Assembly: GCA_024276675.1 (NCBI GenBank)
Contig: JAJRWT010000031.1
Coordinates: forward strand, 1-59,012
DNA: 59,012 bases
Direction: 5' to 3'
Source: Myxococcota bacterium
GTDB taxonomy: Bacteria > Myxococcota_A > UBA796 > JAFGLY01
Positions 27,656 to 37,555 of the stretch are shown one piece after another. Both the position numbers and the translations under genes were made by a program. Every line of letters begins with the position of its first letter. Positions within the stretch are counted from its first letter, which is position 1. The notes below the pieces were generated by a model. The model did not search any database, was not told where the DNA came from, and worked only from the letters and a program-made list of their open reading frames with translations.

Positions 27656-28900
27656 CTATTCCAGCATGGCCGGCGTTTGTTCGCCCTGTTCGTCTTCGTC
27701 GTCTTCATCGCTGCGGGCTTCGATGACGTCGGGGACGTCCTGTGTTGCTTCTTCGGCCAGAACCTTGTGGAGCTTCACCAGGCCACGAGAGAAGTTGCTC
27801 CTGGCAAAGTAGCGAGCTTCGCCGTTTTCGCCCTTGGAGGTGAACACTTCGATGGTCTCTTCCTTGCCGGATTCCGGGTACAGGCGAACCTTGAAGGCAA
27901 GGGCGAGATCTTGTGGTTGTTCGTCGTCCTTCACGTAGCTCAAACCTTTGAGACGCAAGACCTTGTCAAGCCAGTTGGCGTAGATCTCCATGGGTCGCGT
28001 GGTGTCGGAGGGATTGGCCCAGAAGGCGGCGTCCTTGTCTTGCCGATTCTGCTGTACCATGTCCGTGGAACCGGATGAACCTTCCAGGCGCACCTTCTGG
28101 ATATCGGCTTCTTCCAGTGAGGTGAGACTCCTGTCCGGCAATCGGCTCCTGGCATAGCGAAGCGGCCGCAAGGTGTCGGCGTCAACCAAGTAGTACTGGT
28201 TGTTTTCGATATCGTGGAGGTAACGATCCTTGGTGCCGTAGGCCTCTCCTCCCAGCTCGAATCGGTAGGTGCGACCCTTGCGGGTGACCTGGATCCACGC
28301 CTCCGGCTCTGCAAGTCCCAGCTCCTGGGCTTTTTCGGGAGAAGGATTCTGCAACTTGCGTATGGCTTTGAAAGGCGCGAGGCTCTGCCGTAGCTCATCA
28401 GCCGCCTTCCCCCCCTTGAAGGAGCTGTTTTCGACCTTGATCTCGAATTCCTCTTCCGGTTCCTCGGGCTTGGAAGCGGCGTCTTCCGCCTGTTCGGGAG
28501 GGGATTCCCCAGGTTGCAGGGCTCCGGGCTGCTCGGCGGATTCGCCCTCGCTGTCCTTGTCCAGCTCGGAGTCTTTCCCCGAGGGTTCCTCGCCGGAGGA
28601 GTCCTGTTCCGGGCCTCCTGGTGTTTCCTGGGAGGAACTCTTCTTCGAGGGCTTCTTGAGCTTGGTGCGCTGCTCGTGACGGACCCAGGCATAGGCCCCG
28701 AGATCGTCGGTCTTCCACTCCAGTGCGACGTCTTGCTTTTCGTCGTGGTAGGCCACCTTTTCTATTTCGGTTTCCACCGCGTGCATTATTATGACATCGC
28801 CCTGCTCCTGGTCGGAACCCAGGGCGCCGGTCCACCGTAGGTAGGAAAGCGCCAGCAGGACCACCAGGAGGCCTCCGTAGATCCAGATACTGCGTTTCAT
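27656..28900 (-). CDS. DUF4340-type membrane-anchored protein
   Basis: The 414-residue protein has one N-terminal transmembrane helix (IWIYGGLLVVLLALSYL), a long charged low-complexity segment (about 90-150, Glu/Ser/Lys/Pro) and a beta-rich region I match to DUF4340: AWIQVTRKGRTYRFELGG, YLVDADTLRPL, FEVRL-like strands. Such proteins are commonly the last gene of GldA/GldF/GldG-type ABC operons. ATG 28900 overlaps the upstream gene stop by 4 bp, so translation is coupled. The frame is open to 28993 but that part lies inside the upstream gene. The biochemical role is unknown. Confidence 0.8.
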   Translation of the reverse strand: MKRSIWIYGGLLVVLLALSYLRWTGALGSDQEQGDVIIMHAVETEIEKVAYHDEKQDVALEWKTDDLGAYAWVRHEQRTKLKKPSKKSSSQETPGGPEQDSSGEEPSGKDSELDKDSEGESAEQPGALQPGESPPEQAEDAASKPEEPEEEFEIKVENSSFKGGKAADELRQSLAPFKAIRKLQNPSPEKAQELGLAEPEAWIQVTRKGRTYRFELGGEAYGTKDRYLHDIENNQYYLVDADTLRPLRYARSRLPDRSLTSLEEADIQKVRLEGSSGSTDMVQQNRQDKDAAFWANPSDTTRPMEIYANWLDKVLRLKGLSYVKDDEQPQDLALAFKVRLYPESGKEETIEVFTSKGENGEARYFARSNFSRGLVKLHKVLAEEATQDVPDVIEARSDEDDEDEQGEQTPAMLE

Positions 28901-30711
28901 GCTGCACCCTGCTGCTTGCGGCGGGATCTCACGCGACCCCATCCGAAAAGGCCAATGGCCAGCGGAACGAGGAACGTGGTGCCGTAGAACCACATTCCCT
29001 GACCCTCTTTCGAGTGTACGATCTTGACGTCTTCTTCGTTGCTGATGGACCCGGCGATGTCTTCTTCTTCTGCCAGCCAGTGGGTGGCATCGACGACGAA
29101 CTGGGCGTTGGGCTGGTTGGCCAGCACCAGGTCGGAGAGGAAGGTGGCGTCGGCCGCCACCACTGCCCTGTACTCGGGCGCATCGGGCAGCTCCGCAGGC
29201 CCCGACGCCACCAGGGCCAGGTTGCGTACCTTGCGAGCTTCCGAGTCCTTGTCGAATTCGAAGTTGCCGTCGAGATCCGCCCAGACCTTGCCCAGGGTGC
29301 GAACGGTCACGGTGACCTTGCCCCTGTGGCCGTCCAGCTCTTCCAGGGATCCGGCGCCGGGAAAGACCATCCAGGCCCTCTTGCTGGCCCTGGAAAGCGT
29401 GGTGACACTTTCGTGGGATGAATACCTGTTGGTACCGAGGTTCTGGCGATCAGCCTTCCCGCCCGTGATGGGAAGATACGTGCGCTCGTCGTCGGTGACC
29501 AGCAGATCGTCCAGGTAGCTGACTCCCAGCAACTCCAGGATGGGGCTGAAGTCCGCGTCTTCGGCGTGGCCAGGTTCCAGGGCCACGAAGAGCTTGCCGC
29601 CTCCTTCCCAGTAGCGCTGGATGGTGTCGATCTCTTCTTTCAAGAAGCTGTGGTCGGGCCCCACGATGAAGACGATGTCGGCGTCGTCTGGAACCTGGTT
29701 GGCCAGGCCATCACCCAGGCCCAACTCCTTCACGCGAAAGTTCAGGGCTTCGAGGATCTTCTTGAGCAGCCCCAGCTTGCGGGAGGGGTCGCTTTCGCCC
29801 CGCCAGGCGAATTCGCCATGGCCGCCGGTGAAATATGCCAGGCGGGAGCCACGAGACAGCTTCAACAGGGATTTCTGGACTTCGGAGTCGAGTTTCTTGA
29901 GGGTGCGCTTGGCCTTGTCGATGTCGGTACCAAGCTTGATGGTCTGGCTGCTTTCGCCCTGGACGAGGGCGACGTTGCCGTTGTCGCGGATCTTCATCTC
30001 CTTGGCCAGGGCAGGTTCCATGGCGTGGTCCACCAGCTCAACCGTGAAGCTGGGCCCTTCGAGAGCTTCGAAATATGGAATAACCTCGCGGGCCACGTCG
30101 TTGGAAGCGGGGAAGAACAGCACGGCTCTGATGGGTTCTTCCAGGTTGCGCACGATGGCCCGAGTGGAGCTGCCGGGCATGGCGGTCTGGAAGTAGGTAA
30201 GGTCCCAGCGGTGGTTCAGTTCCTTGGCCAGGTAGTTGAGGGGAAAGAGCATGGACAGGGCCAGGACGATGCCGATCCCGTTGAAAATGGCCTGTCGGGC
30301 GCGGCCCTCGTGGGGCGACACCGGGGCCGCCAGTATGGCCCGATCCAGGAGGATCATCGGTACCGCGCCACAGAGAAGAACGATGGGCCACAGCACCCCC
30401 AGCACCACCTGCCACCTGGTGGCGGCATTGTCCCCCAGTGACAGGAACTCCACCACGGAATCCAGGGAAAGCCCGTACAGGAGCAGCCCACCGATGGACA
30501 GCACCAGCAGGTTCAGGGCCTTGCGATGGGCCGGTTTTGCCTGCTCCGAGGCGCCTGAATGCTGACGGATGCGCAACACCAGGGCGGCCCCCAGAGCCAG
30601 AATCCCCAGCACAGCCAGGATCAAGCGGGCGGAGTCGTTGGTGTCGAGGGTGCGCTCCCCCAGGAACAGAAGCAGCAAGCCCAGGAGGAAAGTCCAGGTG
30701 GCCGTGGTCAT
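28897..30711 (-). CDS. GldG-like ABC transporter auxiliary protein
   Basis: 604 residues with several N-terminal membrane helices (about 5-25, 30-48, 62-80, 105-125, 160-185). A large extracytoplasmic domain resembles the ABC-transporter auxiliary/GldG family: VELVDHAMEPALAKEM, YFTGGHGEFAW, DADIVFIVGPDHSFLKEE, GGKLFVALEPG. A final helix ends in Arg/Lys-rich residues. ATG 30711 overlaps the permease stop by 4 bp. Together with the ATPase and permease it forms a gliding-motility or surface-export type ABC complex; the exported substrate cannot be read from the sequence. Confidence 0.85.
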   Translation of the reverse strand: MTTATWTFLLGLLLLFLGERTLDTNDSARLILAVLGILALGAALVLRIRQHSGASEQAKPAHRKALNLLVLSIGGLLLYGLSLDSVVEFLSLGDNAATRWQVVLGVLWPIVLLCGAVPMILLDRAILAAPVSPHEGRARQAIFNGIGIVLALSMLFPLNYLAKELNHRWDLTYFQTAMPGSSTRAIVRNLEEPIRAVLFFPASNDVAREVIPYFEALEGPSFTVELVDHAMEPALAKEMKIRDNGNVALVQGESSQTIKLGTDIDKAKRTLKKLDSEVQKSLLKLSRGSRLAYFTGGHGEFAWRGESDPSRKLGLLKKILEALNFRVKELGLGDGLANQVPDDADIVFIVGPDHSFLKEEIDTIQRYWEGGGKLFVALEPGHAEDADFSPILELLGVSYLDDLLVTDDERTYLPITGGKADRQNLGTNRYSSHESVTTLSRASKRAWMVFPGAGSLEELDGHRGKVTVTVRTLGKVWADLDGNFEFDKDSEARKVRNLALVASGPAELPDAPEYRAVVAADATFLSDLVLANQPNAQFVVDATHWLAEEEDIAGSISNEEDVKIVHSKEGQGMWFYGTTFLVPLAIGLFGWGRVRSRRKQQGAA

Positions 30712-31433
30712 CGCCACCTCCTTCCTTGAAGACCGCGAACGGCCAGAAACAGAAACGCGAAGGTCAGGGAAGCATAGTAGATCAGGCTCTGACTGTTGAT
30801 CCGGCCCTTCATGAAGGGTTGGAAATGCTTGTCGAAGAGGGCCATGTAGGAGAGGATCCCGTTTATGGGCGGATCCGTGATCCTGCCCAGGAGCCACATG
30901 AGCAGCAGCAGGATCACCGTAAGCGACGATATGGCCAGGGCCACCCACTGGCTACGGGCCAGGGACGAGGCCCAGGTGCCCACCGACACCACCGCCGAAG
31001 CAAGGCACATGAGCCCCAGGTAGCCCCCCAACACGTGGCCGATGCTAACCTTGCCGTTCACGAAGATGAGCGCCGGCATGTAGATGGTGAGCGTGGTGAG
31101 CACGAACATCATTCCCCAGGCTGCCAGGAACTTGCCCAGGACCACCTGCAGGTCGGTCACCGGCGCGGTGTCCAGCAGCACGATGGTCCCCTGGCTCCGT
31201 TCCTCAGCGAAGAGCCTCATGGTGAGGAGGATGGCCGCGATCATGGTGGAACCGGCTGAAAAGTAGAAGAAATCTTCCAGTACATCGCCGGAGTACCTGG
31301 CCTTGGAACTCAAGGCGAAGGCATTGAAGAGCAGGCCGTTCACCAGCAGGATTGCCGCTGTGACCACGTAGCCCCAGGCCGTATTGTAATAGGCTTGGAG
31401 ATCCCGGCGCGCAATCAAGAGGATTTCGGTCAT
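30708..31433 (-). CDS. ABC-2 type permease (GldF-like)
   Basis: 241 residues and six predicted membrane helices. It has the ABC-2 permease start ARRDLQAYYNTAWGYVV and the conserved RLFAEERSQGTIVLLDTAPV loop seen in GldF and related permeases. ATG 31433 overlaps the ATPase gene stop by 4 bp and its own stop overlaps the GldG-like start, so the four genes are a tightly coupled operon. Confidence 0.88.
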   Translation of the reverse strand: MTEILLIARRDLQAYYNTAWGYVVTAAILLVNGLLFNAFALSSKARYSGDVLEDFFYFSAGSTMIAAILLTMRLFAEERSQGTIVLLDTAPVTDLQVVLGKFLAAWGMMFVLTTLTIYMPALIFVNGKVSIGHVLGGYLGLMCLASAVVSVGTWASSLARSQWVALAISSLTVILLLLMWLLGRITDPPINGILSYMALFDKHFQPFMKGRINSQSLIYYASLTFAFLFLAVRGLQGRRWR

Positions 31434-32365
31434 GCCACCTCCTTTTGGGTGAGTCCCAGGAATATCTGTTCCAGTTCGGGGCTGGCGTCGTCCAGGCGCC
31501 TGATGCCAAGGCCGGCTCCCACCATCCTGGCCACGAAGTCTTCTCGCAGGTCACCCTTCAACTTCACGCTGAGTTCCAGAAGGCCCTCGCGTTCCTTCAA
31601 TACGCTGTATGATTCCACCAAATCGGTAGCACCAGCGGCCAGCTCTTCGAAGCGGGCCCTGGAGCCTCGCAGGGTGACGACCAACTGGCTGGCTGGTAGA
31701 ATTCCGGCTGAAAGGTCGTCTTCCGTTCCCTGGGCCACCAGGCGGCCGTCGTGCAGCACAAGGATTCGGTCACAGGTCTGGGAAATCTCGGACAGGATGT
31801 GACTGGAGACCAGGACCGTGCAGGTTTCCTTCAAGCCCACGATCACCTTGCGCATTTCGACGATCTGCACGGGATCCAGGCCTGTAATGGGTTCGTCCAG
31901 TATGACAAGATCCGGCTGGTGGATGATGGTCTGTGCGATACCCACTCGCTTCTGGTAGCCGAACGACAGCGTCCCGATGACGCGGTCGATCACCTGGATG
32001 ATGCTGGTACGACGGGCGACATGTTCAATGGCATGGTTAAGCCTGTCCGCGGGCATGCCCCGGAGACGGCCCAGGAAACGAAGATAGTCGCGAACGGTCA
32101 TCTCCTTGTGGAGTGGGGGTTCTTCAGGAAGAAAACCCAATTGCCGGCGCATCTCGATGGGGGAGGAGGTCATGTCCTGGCCGTTGATGGAGACGCTCCC
32201 GGCCGTGGGGAGCAAAAGTCCGGCGAGGATCTTCAGAGTCGTGGTTTTTCCCGCGCCGTTCAATCCCAGGAACCCGACGACCTCGTTGGAAGTAATGTCG
32301 AAGGACAGGTCTTCGATGGCTTTTTGATCACCGTAATATCGAGTCAAACCCCTGACTGCGATCAT
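31430..32365 (-). CDS. ABC transporter ATP-binding protein (GldA-like)
   Basis: 311 residues with Walker A GLNGAGKT, a Q-loop (FLPEEPPL), signature LSFGYQKR (a GldA-type variant of LSGGQ), Walker B LVILDEP and the H-loop VSSHIL. After the ATPase domain, about 90 residues match the C-terminal extension of this ABC-2 subfamily. I start at ATG 32365 (MIAVRGLTRYYG); the frame is open to 32467. It is first in the four-gene operon running to 27656 and powers the permease. Confidence 0.92.
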   Translation of the reverse strand: MIAVRGLTRYYGDQKAIEDLSFDITSNEVVGFLGLNGAGKTTTLKILAGLLLPTAGSVSINGQDMTSSPIEMRRQLGFLPEEPPLHKEMTVRDYLRFLGRLRGMPADRLNHAIEHVARRTSIIQVIDRVIGTLSFGYQKRVGIAQTIIHQPDLVILDEPITGLDPVQIVEMRKVIVGLKETCTVLVSSHILSEISQTCDRILVLHDGRLVAQGTEDDLSAGILPASQLVVTLRGSRARFEELAAGATDLVESYSVLKEREGLLELSVKLKGDLREDFVARMVGAGLGIRRLDDASPELEQIFLGLTQKEVA

Positions 32366-32551
32366 TTGTCCGCTCCTCTTCAAGCTCCGCATCCCGGAGT
32401 TCCCATGGCCACGCCGTCCCGTGCACACGAGCCCGTCTCGAATAGTCACGGCACCCACCCGGGTCAAGAGCAGAGTTCAACACGGAACGGGCCAAGGACA
32501 TTCCACGTTCACCGGATCTCATGTACAGGGAAGCGTTCCCGGCTCGAATGT

Positions 32552-33712
32552 TCACTGTTGTTCAATGTTGTGCCATGTATGGCCCGGCAGTTCCCGGACG
32601 GCGGTCATGAGAAGGCGAAGGCCCTCGCGCACATGGCGGGCCGGGTGTACGGGGTTGTAACGGCGGAAGTACGAAAACAGCGTGGAGGGCTCGAGGGGGT
32701 TCATGCCGGACCGAGTGAGTTCCACCAGGTAGGTGGGGGTTCCGTACTGGCCGTACAAGTGGTCCAACTCGGTGCCCTGGGCCCTGAAGAAGAAGCCCCA
32801 CCTGGAGAGCTGCCGCACCTTGTAGGCATGGGCGCCCTGGGCCGCCACCAAGGTTTCGCCCCACAGCTTCATGCAACGCCAATCCCGGGGCCTGCTCCAT
32901 CGACCGCTCCAGGGGGTGTACACGAAGCCGCCGAATGCGTGCAGCGAAAAGGCCAGGTGGAAGCGCCCCTCATCTGCCAGGGAGTCCAACGCCCGGCTCT
33001 CGGGTTGGGACAGGGGCCGGCTGGACGAGGCGTGCATGCGGGGGAGCAGGTGGCGCCAGAGGGAACGGGCCCGGGCATTGACTGCGAAATCCCGGTTCAG
33101 GTCCACCCCGTTGGCGTTTCCCCTCCTGTAGCGGTTCAGGCCGGCCAGCAGGTCCTGCTCCACGAGCAACCTGCCATCCACGTTGAGCACCGGCACGATG
33201 GTCAACTCCACGCCAGGCACGGGAGCCTGGGAGAAACTCCGCGCCAGGGCCAGGGCCACCTCGGAGGGCACCCATTCCAGGGGATGAATGGAAGCCACTA
33301 CCAGCATTCGCCTGCGGATGGGATGGGCAGGCGCCCTCATGACGAAACCCCATATTGGACGCCCCTGCACGGTCCGCCCCACCACGAAGATACGAATCAT
33401 GAAGGGGTACTTGTCCACAAGTCCCTGAAACTCCGCCAGTATCTCGTCCAGGAAATGGTACTCCGGCTCCGGGTGCTCGCCCGCTGCCGGGTGGGCCGAC
33501 ACCCAGCTCCGGAAACGGGCGGCACTGTCCCGCAGGTCCAGGGGCTGTAGAATCGGAGCGGAGCCACCGGGACCGGAACCAGCCCACCCGGAAGGCGAAC
33601 AATCCCCCTGGGCGTGAAGGACAGCGACTCCAGGAACCCGGCCCATGGCGGTGAGGGCAGCGAAGAAGAACAGGACCAGGGAGAGGGCGGACATTACAGG
33701 GGAGCGGGTCAT
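32552..33712 (-). CDS. Secreted M14-family zinc carboxypeptidase
   Basis: 386 residues with an N-terminal signal (ALSLVLFFFAALTAM). The M14 metal and catalytic positions are visible: HPLE in SIHPLEW (zinc His and Glu), NRDF (substrate Arg region), the third ligand in LHAFGGFVYTPW, and the catalytic Glu in YLVELTRSG. This predicts a secreted carboxypeptidase acting on proteins or peptidoglycan peptides. GTG and ATG options lie close together at the start; ATG 33712 is used. It is divergent from the XPB-like helicase with only 50 bp between starts. Confidence 0.88.
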   Translation of the reverse strand: MTRSPVMSALSLVLFFFAALTAMGRVPGVAVLHAQGDCSPSGWAGSGPGGSAPILQPLDLRDSAARFRSWVSAHPAAGEHPEPEYHFLDEILAEFQGLVDKYPFMIRIFVVGRTVQGRPIWGFVMRAPAHPIRRRMLVVASIHPLEWVPSEVALALARSFSQAPVPGVELTIVPVLNVDGRLLVEQDLLAGLNRYRRGNANGVDLNRDFAVNARARSLWRHLLPRMHASSSRPLSQPESRALDSLADEGRFHLAFSLHAFGGFVYTPWSGRWSRPRDWRCMKLWGETLVAAQGAHAYKVRQLSRWGFFFRAQGTELDHLYGQYGTPTYLVELTRSGMNPLEPSTLFSYFRRYNPVHPARHVREGLRLLMTAVRELPGHTWHNIEQQ

Positions 33713-33762
33713 GGAGACTGGTTATCATCCGTAGAGCAAGGGACCAGGGAGAACCTCCAGAC

Positions 33763-35136
33763 GTGACCCAGAGTTCGCCAAGGCTGGATTTCCACAGGGG
33801 AACCATCCTGTGGACCGCCCCGCCGGAGCTGCCCGTCCCCCCGGGCTTCGTCCACGACGACCGGGTGGACAGGTGGCGTGCTCCTGCCAGGGAATACCGC
33901 AAGGCAGTGGAGTGGCTCCGTTCCAGGGGCATGCCGTTCTCCGACGCTGCCCGTGCGTGGAAGCCCCTCCCCTCGCTGCGTCACCTGGCACAACGAGACG
34001 CCAGGGAATACCAGGCAGAAGCCCTGGAAGCGTGGAAGGCGGCCAGGTGTACGGGCGTGGTGGTACTGCCCACGGGATCGGGCAAGACCTACCTGGCCGA
34101 GATGTGCATCGCCCACCTCCGCCGCCCCACCCTGGTGGTTGTCCCCACCATCGACCTGCTGGCCCAGTGGCATCGCAGGCTGGTTACCGCCTTTGGCGAC
34201 CCGGTGGGGATGCTGGGCGGCGGGAGCCACTACCTGGCCCCTATGACCGTGAGCACCTACGCATCGGCCTACCTGCACGCCGAACGATACGGAGATCGTT
34301 TCGGGTTCGTGGTCTTCGACGAAGTGCACCACCTGCCCTCGGAACAGCACATGCTGGTGGCGGACTGCCTCATGGCACCCTTCCGCCTGGGCTTGTCCGC
34401 CACTCCCGAAAGGGCGGACGAAGCCCACCTGCTGCTGGATGACCTGGTCGGGCCCATGGTCTACCGCAAGGACATCGGCCAGCTCAGCGGCGAATTCCTC
34501 GCATCCTACGAAACCGTCCGGCTGAACATCCTGCTCTCCGACGACGAACTCCGGGAATACCACAAGGCCAGGAACAAGTACCGGGACTTCGTGAAGAGCA
34601 AGAGAATCTCCATGCGCGGTCCCAACGCCTGGCAACGCTTCATCCAGGTGGCGGCGCGCAGCAAGGCCGGCCTGGAAGCCCTGAAAGCCTGGCGCAGGTC
34701 CAGGCAGATCATCCACGGCACGGAGCGGAAACTGGACCTGTTGGAGGACCTGTTCCAGGAACACGCGGGCAGGCGCACGCTGGTGTTCACCGACGACAAC
34801 GCCACGGCCTACCGCATCTCCAGGGAGTTCCTGGTGCCGTGCATCACCCACCAGACGCCCGCCCAGGAACGATCCACCATCCTGGCCTGCCTGGAGTCTG
34901 GCCAGTACAGCGTCGTGGTCACCAGCCGCGTACTCAACGAAGGCGTGGACCTGCCGGAAGCCGAGGTGGCCATCGTGGTCTCCGGCACCGGCTCGGTTCG
35001 GGAGCACGTACAACGACTGGGCAGGATACTGCGTCCAGGGGAAGGGAAACACGCGGTGCTGTACGAGATGGTGGCGTCGGGCACCGTGGAGGAACGTACC
35101 AGCGAACGCAGAAGGGATCACGAAGCCTATCGCTGA
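33763..35136 (+). CDS. XPB/Rad25-like superfamily 2 helicase
   Basis: 457 residues holding a full set of SF2 motifs: YQAEALEAW, Walker A LPTGSGKT (motif I), VVPTIDLLAQW (Ia), motif II FDEVHHLP, motif III LSATPER, VTSRVLNEGVDLP (V), and QRLGRILRPG (VI). The DEVH box and compact size fit bacterial/archaeal XPB-type DNA helicases that act in repair or recombination. The start is GTG 33763 with GGGAG upstream. Its stop overlaps the convergent C25 protease stop by 10 bp. No nuclease partner lies beside it. Confidence 0.9.
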   Translation: MTQSSPRLDFHRGTILWTAPPELPVPPGFVHDDRVDRWRAPAREYRKAVEWLRSRGMPFSDAARAWKPLPSLRHLAQRDAREYQAEALEAWKAARCTGVVVLPTGSGKTYLAEMCIAHLRRPTLVVVPTIDLLAQWHRRLVTAFGDPVGMLGGGSHYLAPMTVSTYASAYLHAERYGDRFGFVVFDEVHHLPSEQHMLVADCLMAPFRLGLSATPERADEAHLLLDDLVGPMVYRKDIGQLSGEFLASYETVRLNILLSDDELREYHKARNKYRDFVKSKRISMRGPNAWQRFIQVAARSKAGLEALKAWRRSRQIIHGTERKLDLLEDLFQEHAGRRTLVFTDDNATAYRISREFLVPCITHQTPAQERSTILACLESGQYSVVVTSRVLNEGVDLPEAEVAIVVSGTGSVREHVQRLGRILRPGEGKHAVLYEMVASGTVEERTSERRRDHEAYR

Positions 35137-37370
35137 AACCAGGAACGGCGTCGCGTGAGCAGCACCAGGGGCATGAGCATGGTATAGGGCATGGCTCCGC
35201 CGCCGCTTGCCTGGCAACCGCAACCGGGACTGGCCTGCAAGGAACCCTTCCCCGCCCCGGAGTCGACCCTGCCATCTTGCGGATCACCCGAATCCACGGG
35301 GTAGAAGCCCGTATCCGTGTTGTCGGTATCGCCCCGTGGAAGGTCTTCCAGGATCTCCACGGTTCCGGCGAAGGGCACGAAGTTGTGCCTACTGACGTGA
35401 AGCTCCGCCGTTCCCGGTTCCAGCGGGGCGGGTTTCATGAACAGATCCGCCGCCCCCGCGCTGTCGGTCAAGGCCGTCTCGTAGATGACACCGTCCATGT
35501 AGAGGCAAACCAGGGCGCCCTCAACGGGATCCTGGCCTCCATCACCCACCAGGACCCGCAGCAGATCCGAACCAACGGGAATCTCCTGGTCGAAGTCCAC
35601 ATCCAGGTCCTGGGGAGGCTCGGTCCAGACATCCAGCGCTGGATCGCCGAAGAGGTTGTACTGCTCGTAGTAGCTCTGGCTGTTCCGGCCCCCGGAATAG
35701 GCGTCGTAGACATCCGACAGGCCCTGGTTGAGAGCCCCGCGGAACCAGGTGTAGTCTTCACCGAACCAGGCGTCGTAGACTCCTCTCTCCAATATGTCGT
35801 CTTCATCCCAGAGGGACGAGGTGGAGGAGCCCCAGAAGGCGATGGCCCCGTTTTCGGCCAGGGTCCAGGTCTCGGCGAAGCAACTCCTGGCGTAGTTGCC
35901 CGTGTCGCAGGCGTAGGACTGCACCACCGGCAGCATGTCCACGTTGCCCAGGGATTCCACCTGGTAGGATTCAACCGGAGGTCCGTCGGTCCAGGAATCG
36001 GTGCTCCCGTGCCCCGAGTAGGTCAGAAGCCCAATACCCTGCTCGATGTCGTCCAGGACTTCTTGCGTGGTGGCGCCGAAGCTGTGGCTATAGCGCCTGG
36101 CTGACTCGTAGCCCATGGGATCCAGCCAGGTCTCTATACAGTAGTCGTGGCTGCCCTCCGAGATGCTGAAATTGTCGGACGAAGCCATGAAGGTGTCGCG
36201 CTCGACCCAGTCCGTGCCGCTGGACAGGGCGAAGTTGATGTAACTCATGGTCTTTTCCGCCATGAGAGCCACCCCCTGGGCCGTGTCCGCAGAAAAGCGC
36301 CCCAGGTAGATGTCCGGCAACCAGTCGTCGTCTCCGTCCATGGTGGTGTAGTAGAGATCCGTCGCCGAACGGGAGCGATCACCGGTAAAGCACGGTACCT
36401 GGTCCGTGTCTCCCACCAACAGGACGAAGGTGGGAGGGAACTCCCAGGTGTCGTAGGCGCTCTGAATGAAGTTCCTTATGTCATCGGCCCTGCCGCCGCC
36501 GGAGATCTGGGAGAGGGGCACGGTGCTGACACGGTACCCGAGTTTGTGCCTGAACTGTGCCAGTTCCTCCACGTCGTCGATATAGTCGTCCGGGACGATG
36601 AACAGGTAGCTCATGGGTTGTTGGGGGAACGCCTTGCCGGAGAAGGCAGGGGCGTTGAGAAATGTGCGCTGGGCAAAGTGATCGAAATCCGGAGAGGCGT
36701 ATCTCTCGCGTACCTGCTCCGTGAGATCCCAGTTTACCCGCCCATAGTCCAGGGAGATCTCCAGGTGCTTCAAGAGCCTGATTCGCCCGGCCTGGGGGTC
36801 GTATCGAACTGGCGCCACACGCAGGCTGACAAAGCGATGCGCACGAATCCGCCCCACGGGCCCAAGGCTGGCCCAGGGCTGGTGGTCAAGGCTCATCTGC
36901 CCGTAGGCTTCACGATCCCAGGCAAAATCCACCTGGACTCCGGGGATCTTGGGAACAGAGGGTTGCGCAGGAAGAACGGGATAGGACGCCCCCAGCAGAT
37001 CCTCCAGGTACAAGTCCTGGTATTCCACCGCGTCCACCGACAGGACAGGCTCTGAATCCAGGGGGATTTCGATGTATTCCCTCAAAACTGGAAGCATGGG
37101 CTGCCCCGGCTCCTGGTTGAACCCAGCTCCGTCCAGGGCAAGCAGCGCAAACACCCCTCGCTCCGCCACCAGCACCCGGGCATCCAGGCCGGTGAGATCC
37201 ACATCCAGCTCCACCCCCAGGTCATCCGAAGCCACCAGGGTGGAGTAGATGGACGCGGTAGTCCCGGCTGGAGTGTCCGGAGAAAAGGAGTAGTTGGCAG
37301 CCCAGGAAAGCGCCGGAAAGAGAGCGCAGCAGAGCGTGGCCGCTGCTCCGGCAGGGCGGGGAGACGACAT
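35127..37370 (-). CDS. C25 (gingipain-type) secreted cysteine protease with MYXO-CTERM-like tail
   Basis: 747 residues. A signal peptide (to about residue 24, LSWA|ANY) is followed by an Ig-like/propeptide region. The C25 catalytic core follows from about 255: YLFIVPDDYID, VLLVGDTDQVP, the catalytic His in YSGHGSTDSW and Cys in VQSYACDTG. A beta-sandwich domain and an Asp/Thr linker (TDNTDTG) lead to the tail GCGCQ, a hydrophobic helix and RRRS. ATG 37370 has a strong GGAGG 5 bp before. This looks like a surface-sorted protease of the gingipain/clostripain clan; a Lys or Arg preference cannot be read. Confidence 0.88.
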   Translation of the reverse strand: MSSPRPAGAAATLCCALFPALSWAANYSFSPDTPAGTTASIYSTLVASDDLGVELDVDLTGLDARVLVAERGVFALLALDGAGFNQEPGQPMLPVLREYIEIPLDSEPVLSVDAVEYQDLYLEDLLGASYPVLPAQPSVPKIPGVQVDFAWDREAYGQMSLDHQPWASLGPVGRIRAHRFVSLRVAPVRYDPQAGRIRLLKHLEISLDYGRVNWDLTEQVRERYASPDFDHFAQRTFLNAPAFSGKAFPQQPMSYLFIVPDDYIDDVEELAQFRHKLGYRVSTVPLSQISGGGRADDIRNFIQSAYDTWEFPPTFVLLVGDTDQVPCFTGDRSRSATDLYYTTMDGDDDWLPDIYLGRFSADTAQGVALMAEKTMSYINFALSSGTDWVERDTFMASSDNFSISEGSHDYCIETWLDPMGYESARRYSHSFGATTQEVLDDIEQGIGLLTYSGHGSTDSWTDGPPVESYQVESLGNVDMLPVVQSYACDTGNYARSCFAETWTLAENGAIAFWGSSTSSLWDEDDILERGVYDAWFGEDYTWFRGALNQGLSDVYDAYSGGRNSQSYYEQYNLFGDPALDVWTEPPQDLDVDFDQEIPVGSDLLRVLVGDGGQDPVEGALVCLYMDGVIYETALTDSAGAADLFMKPAPLEPGTAELHVSRHNFVPFAGTVEILEDLPRGDTDNTDTGFYPVDSGDPQDGRVDSGAGKGSLQASPGCGCQASGGGAMPYTMLMPLVLLTRRRSWFQR

Positions 37371-37555
37371 GCAACCTCCAGTCACGAACGGGATAAGGGT
37401 AGCTCCTGCCACGACGACCGTATACCCCTTGCTGGCAGGTGATGCCTGGACATCCCCACCATGGACGGTAATCAGCCTCTGGCACCATGGCTATCCAACT
37501 CTTCTCCACTCACGACCTCACCGACAGACTCCCGCACTCCCGGAAGGAACAAACC

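Noticed and set aside
33709..35223. 504-codon open frame opposite the XPB-like helicase
   Set aside because: The opposite strand has every SF2 motif; this frame is a GC-rich shadow.
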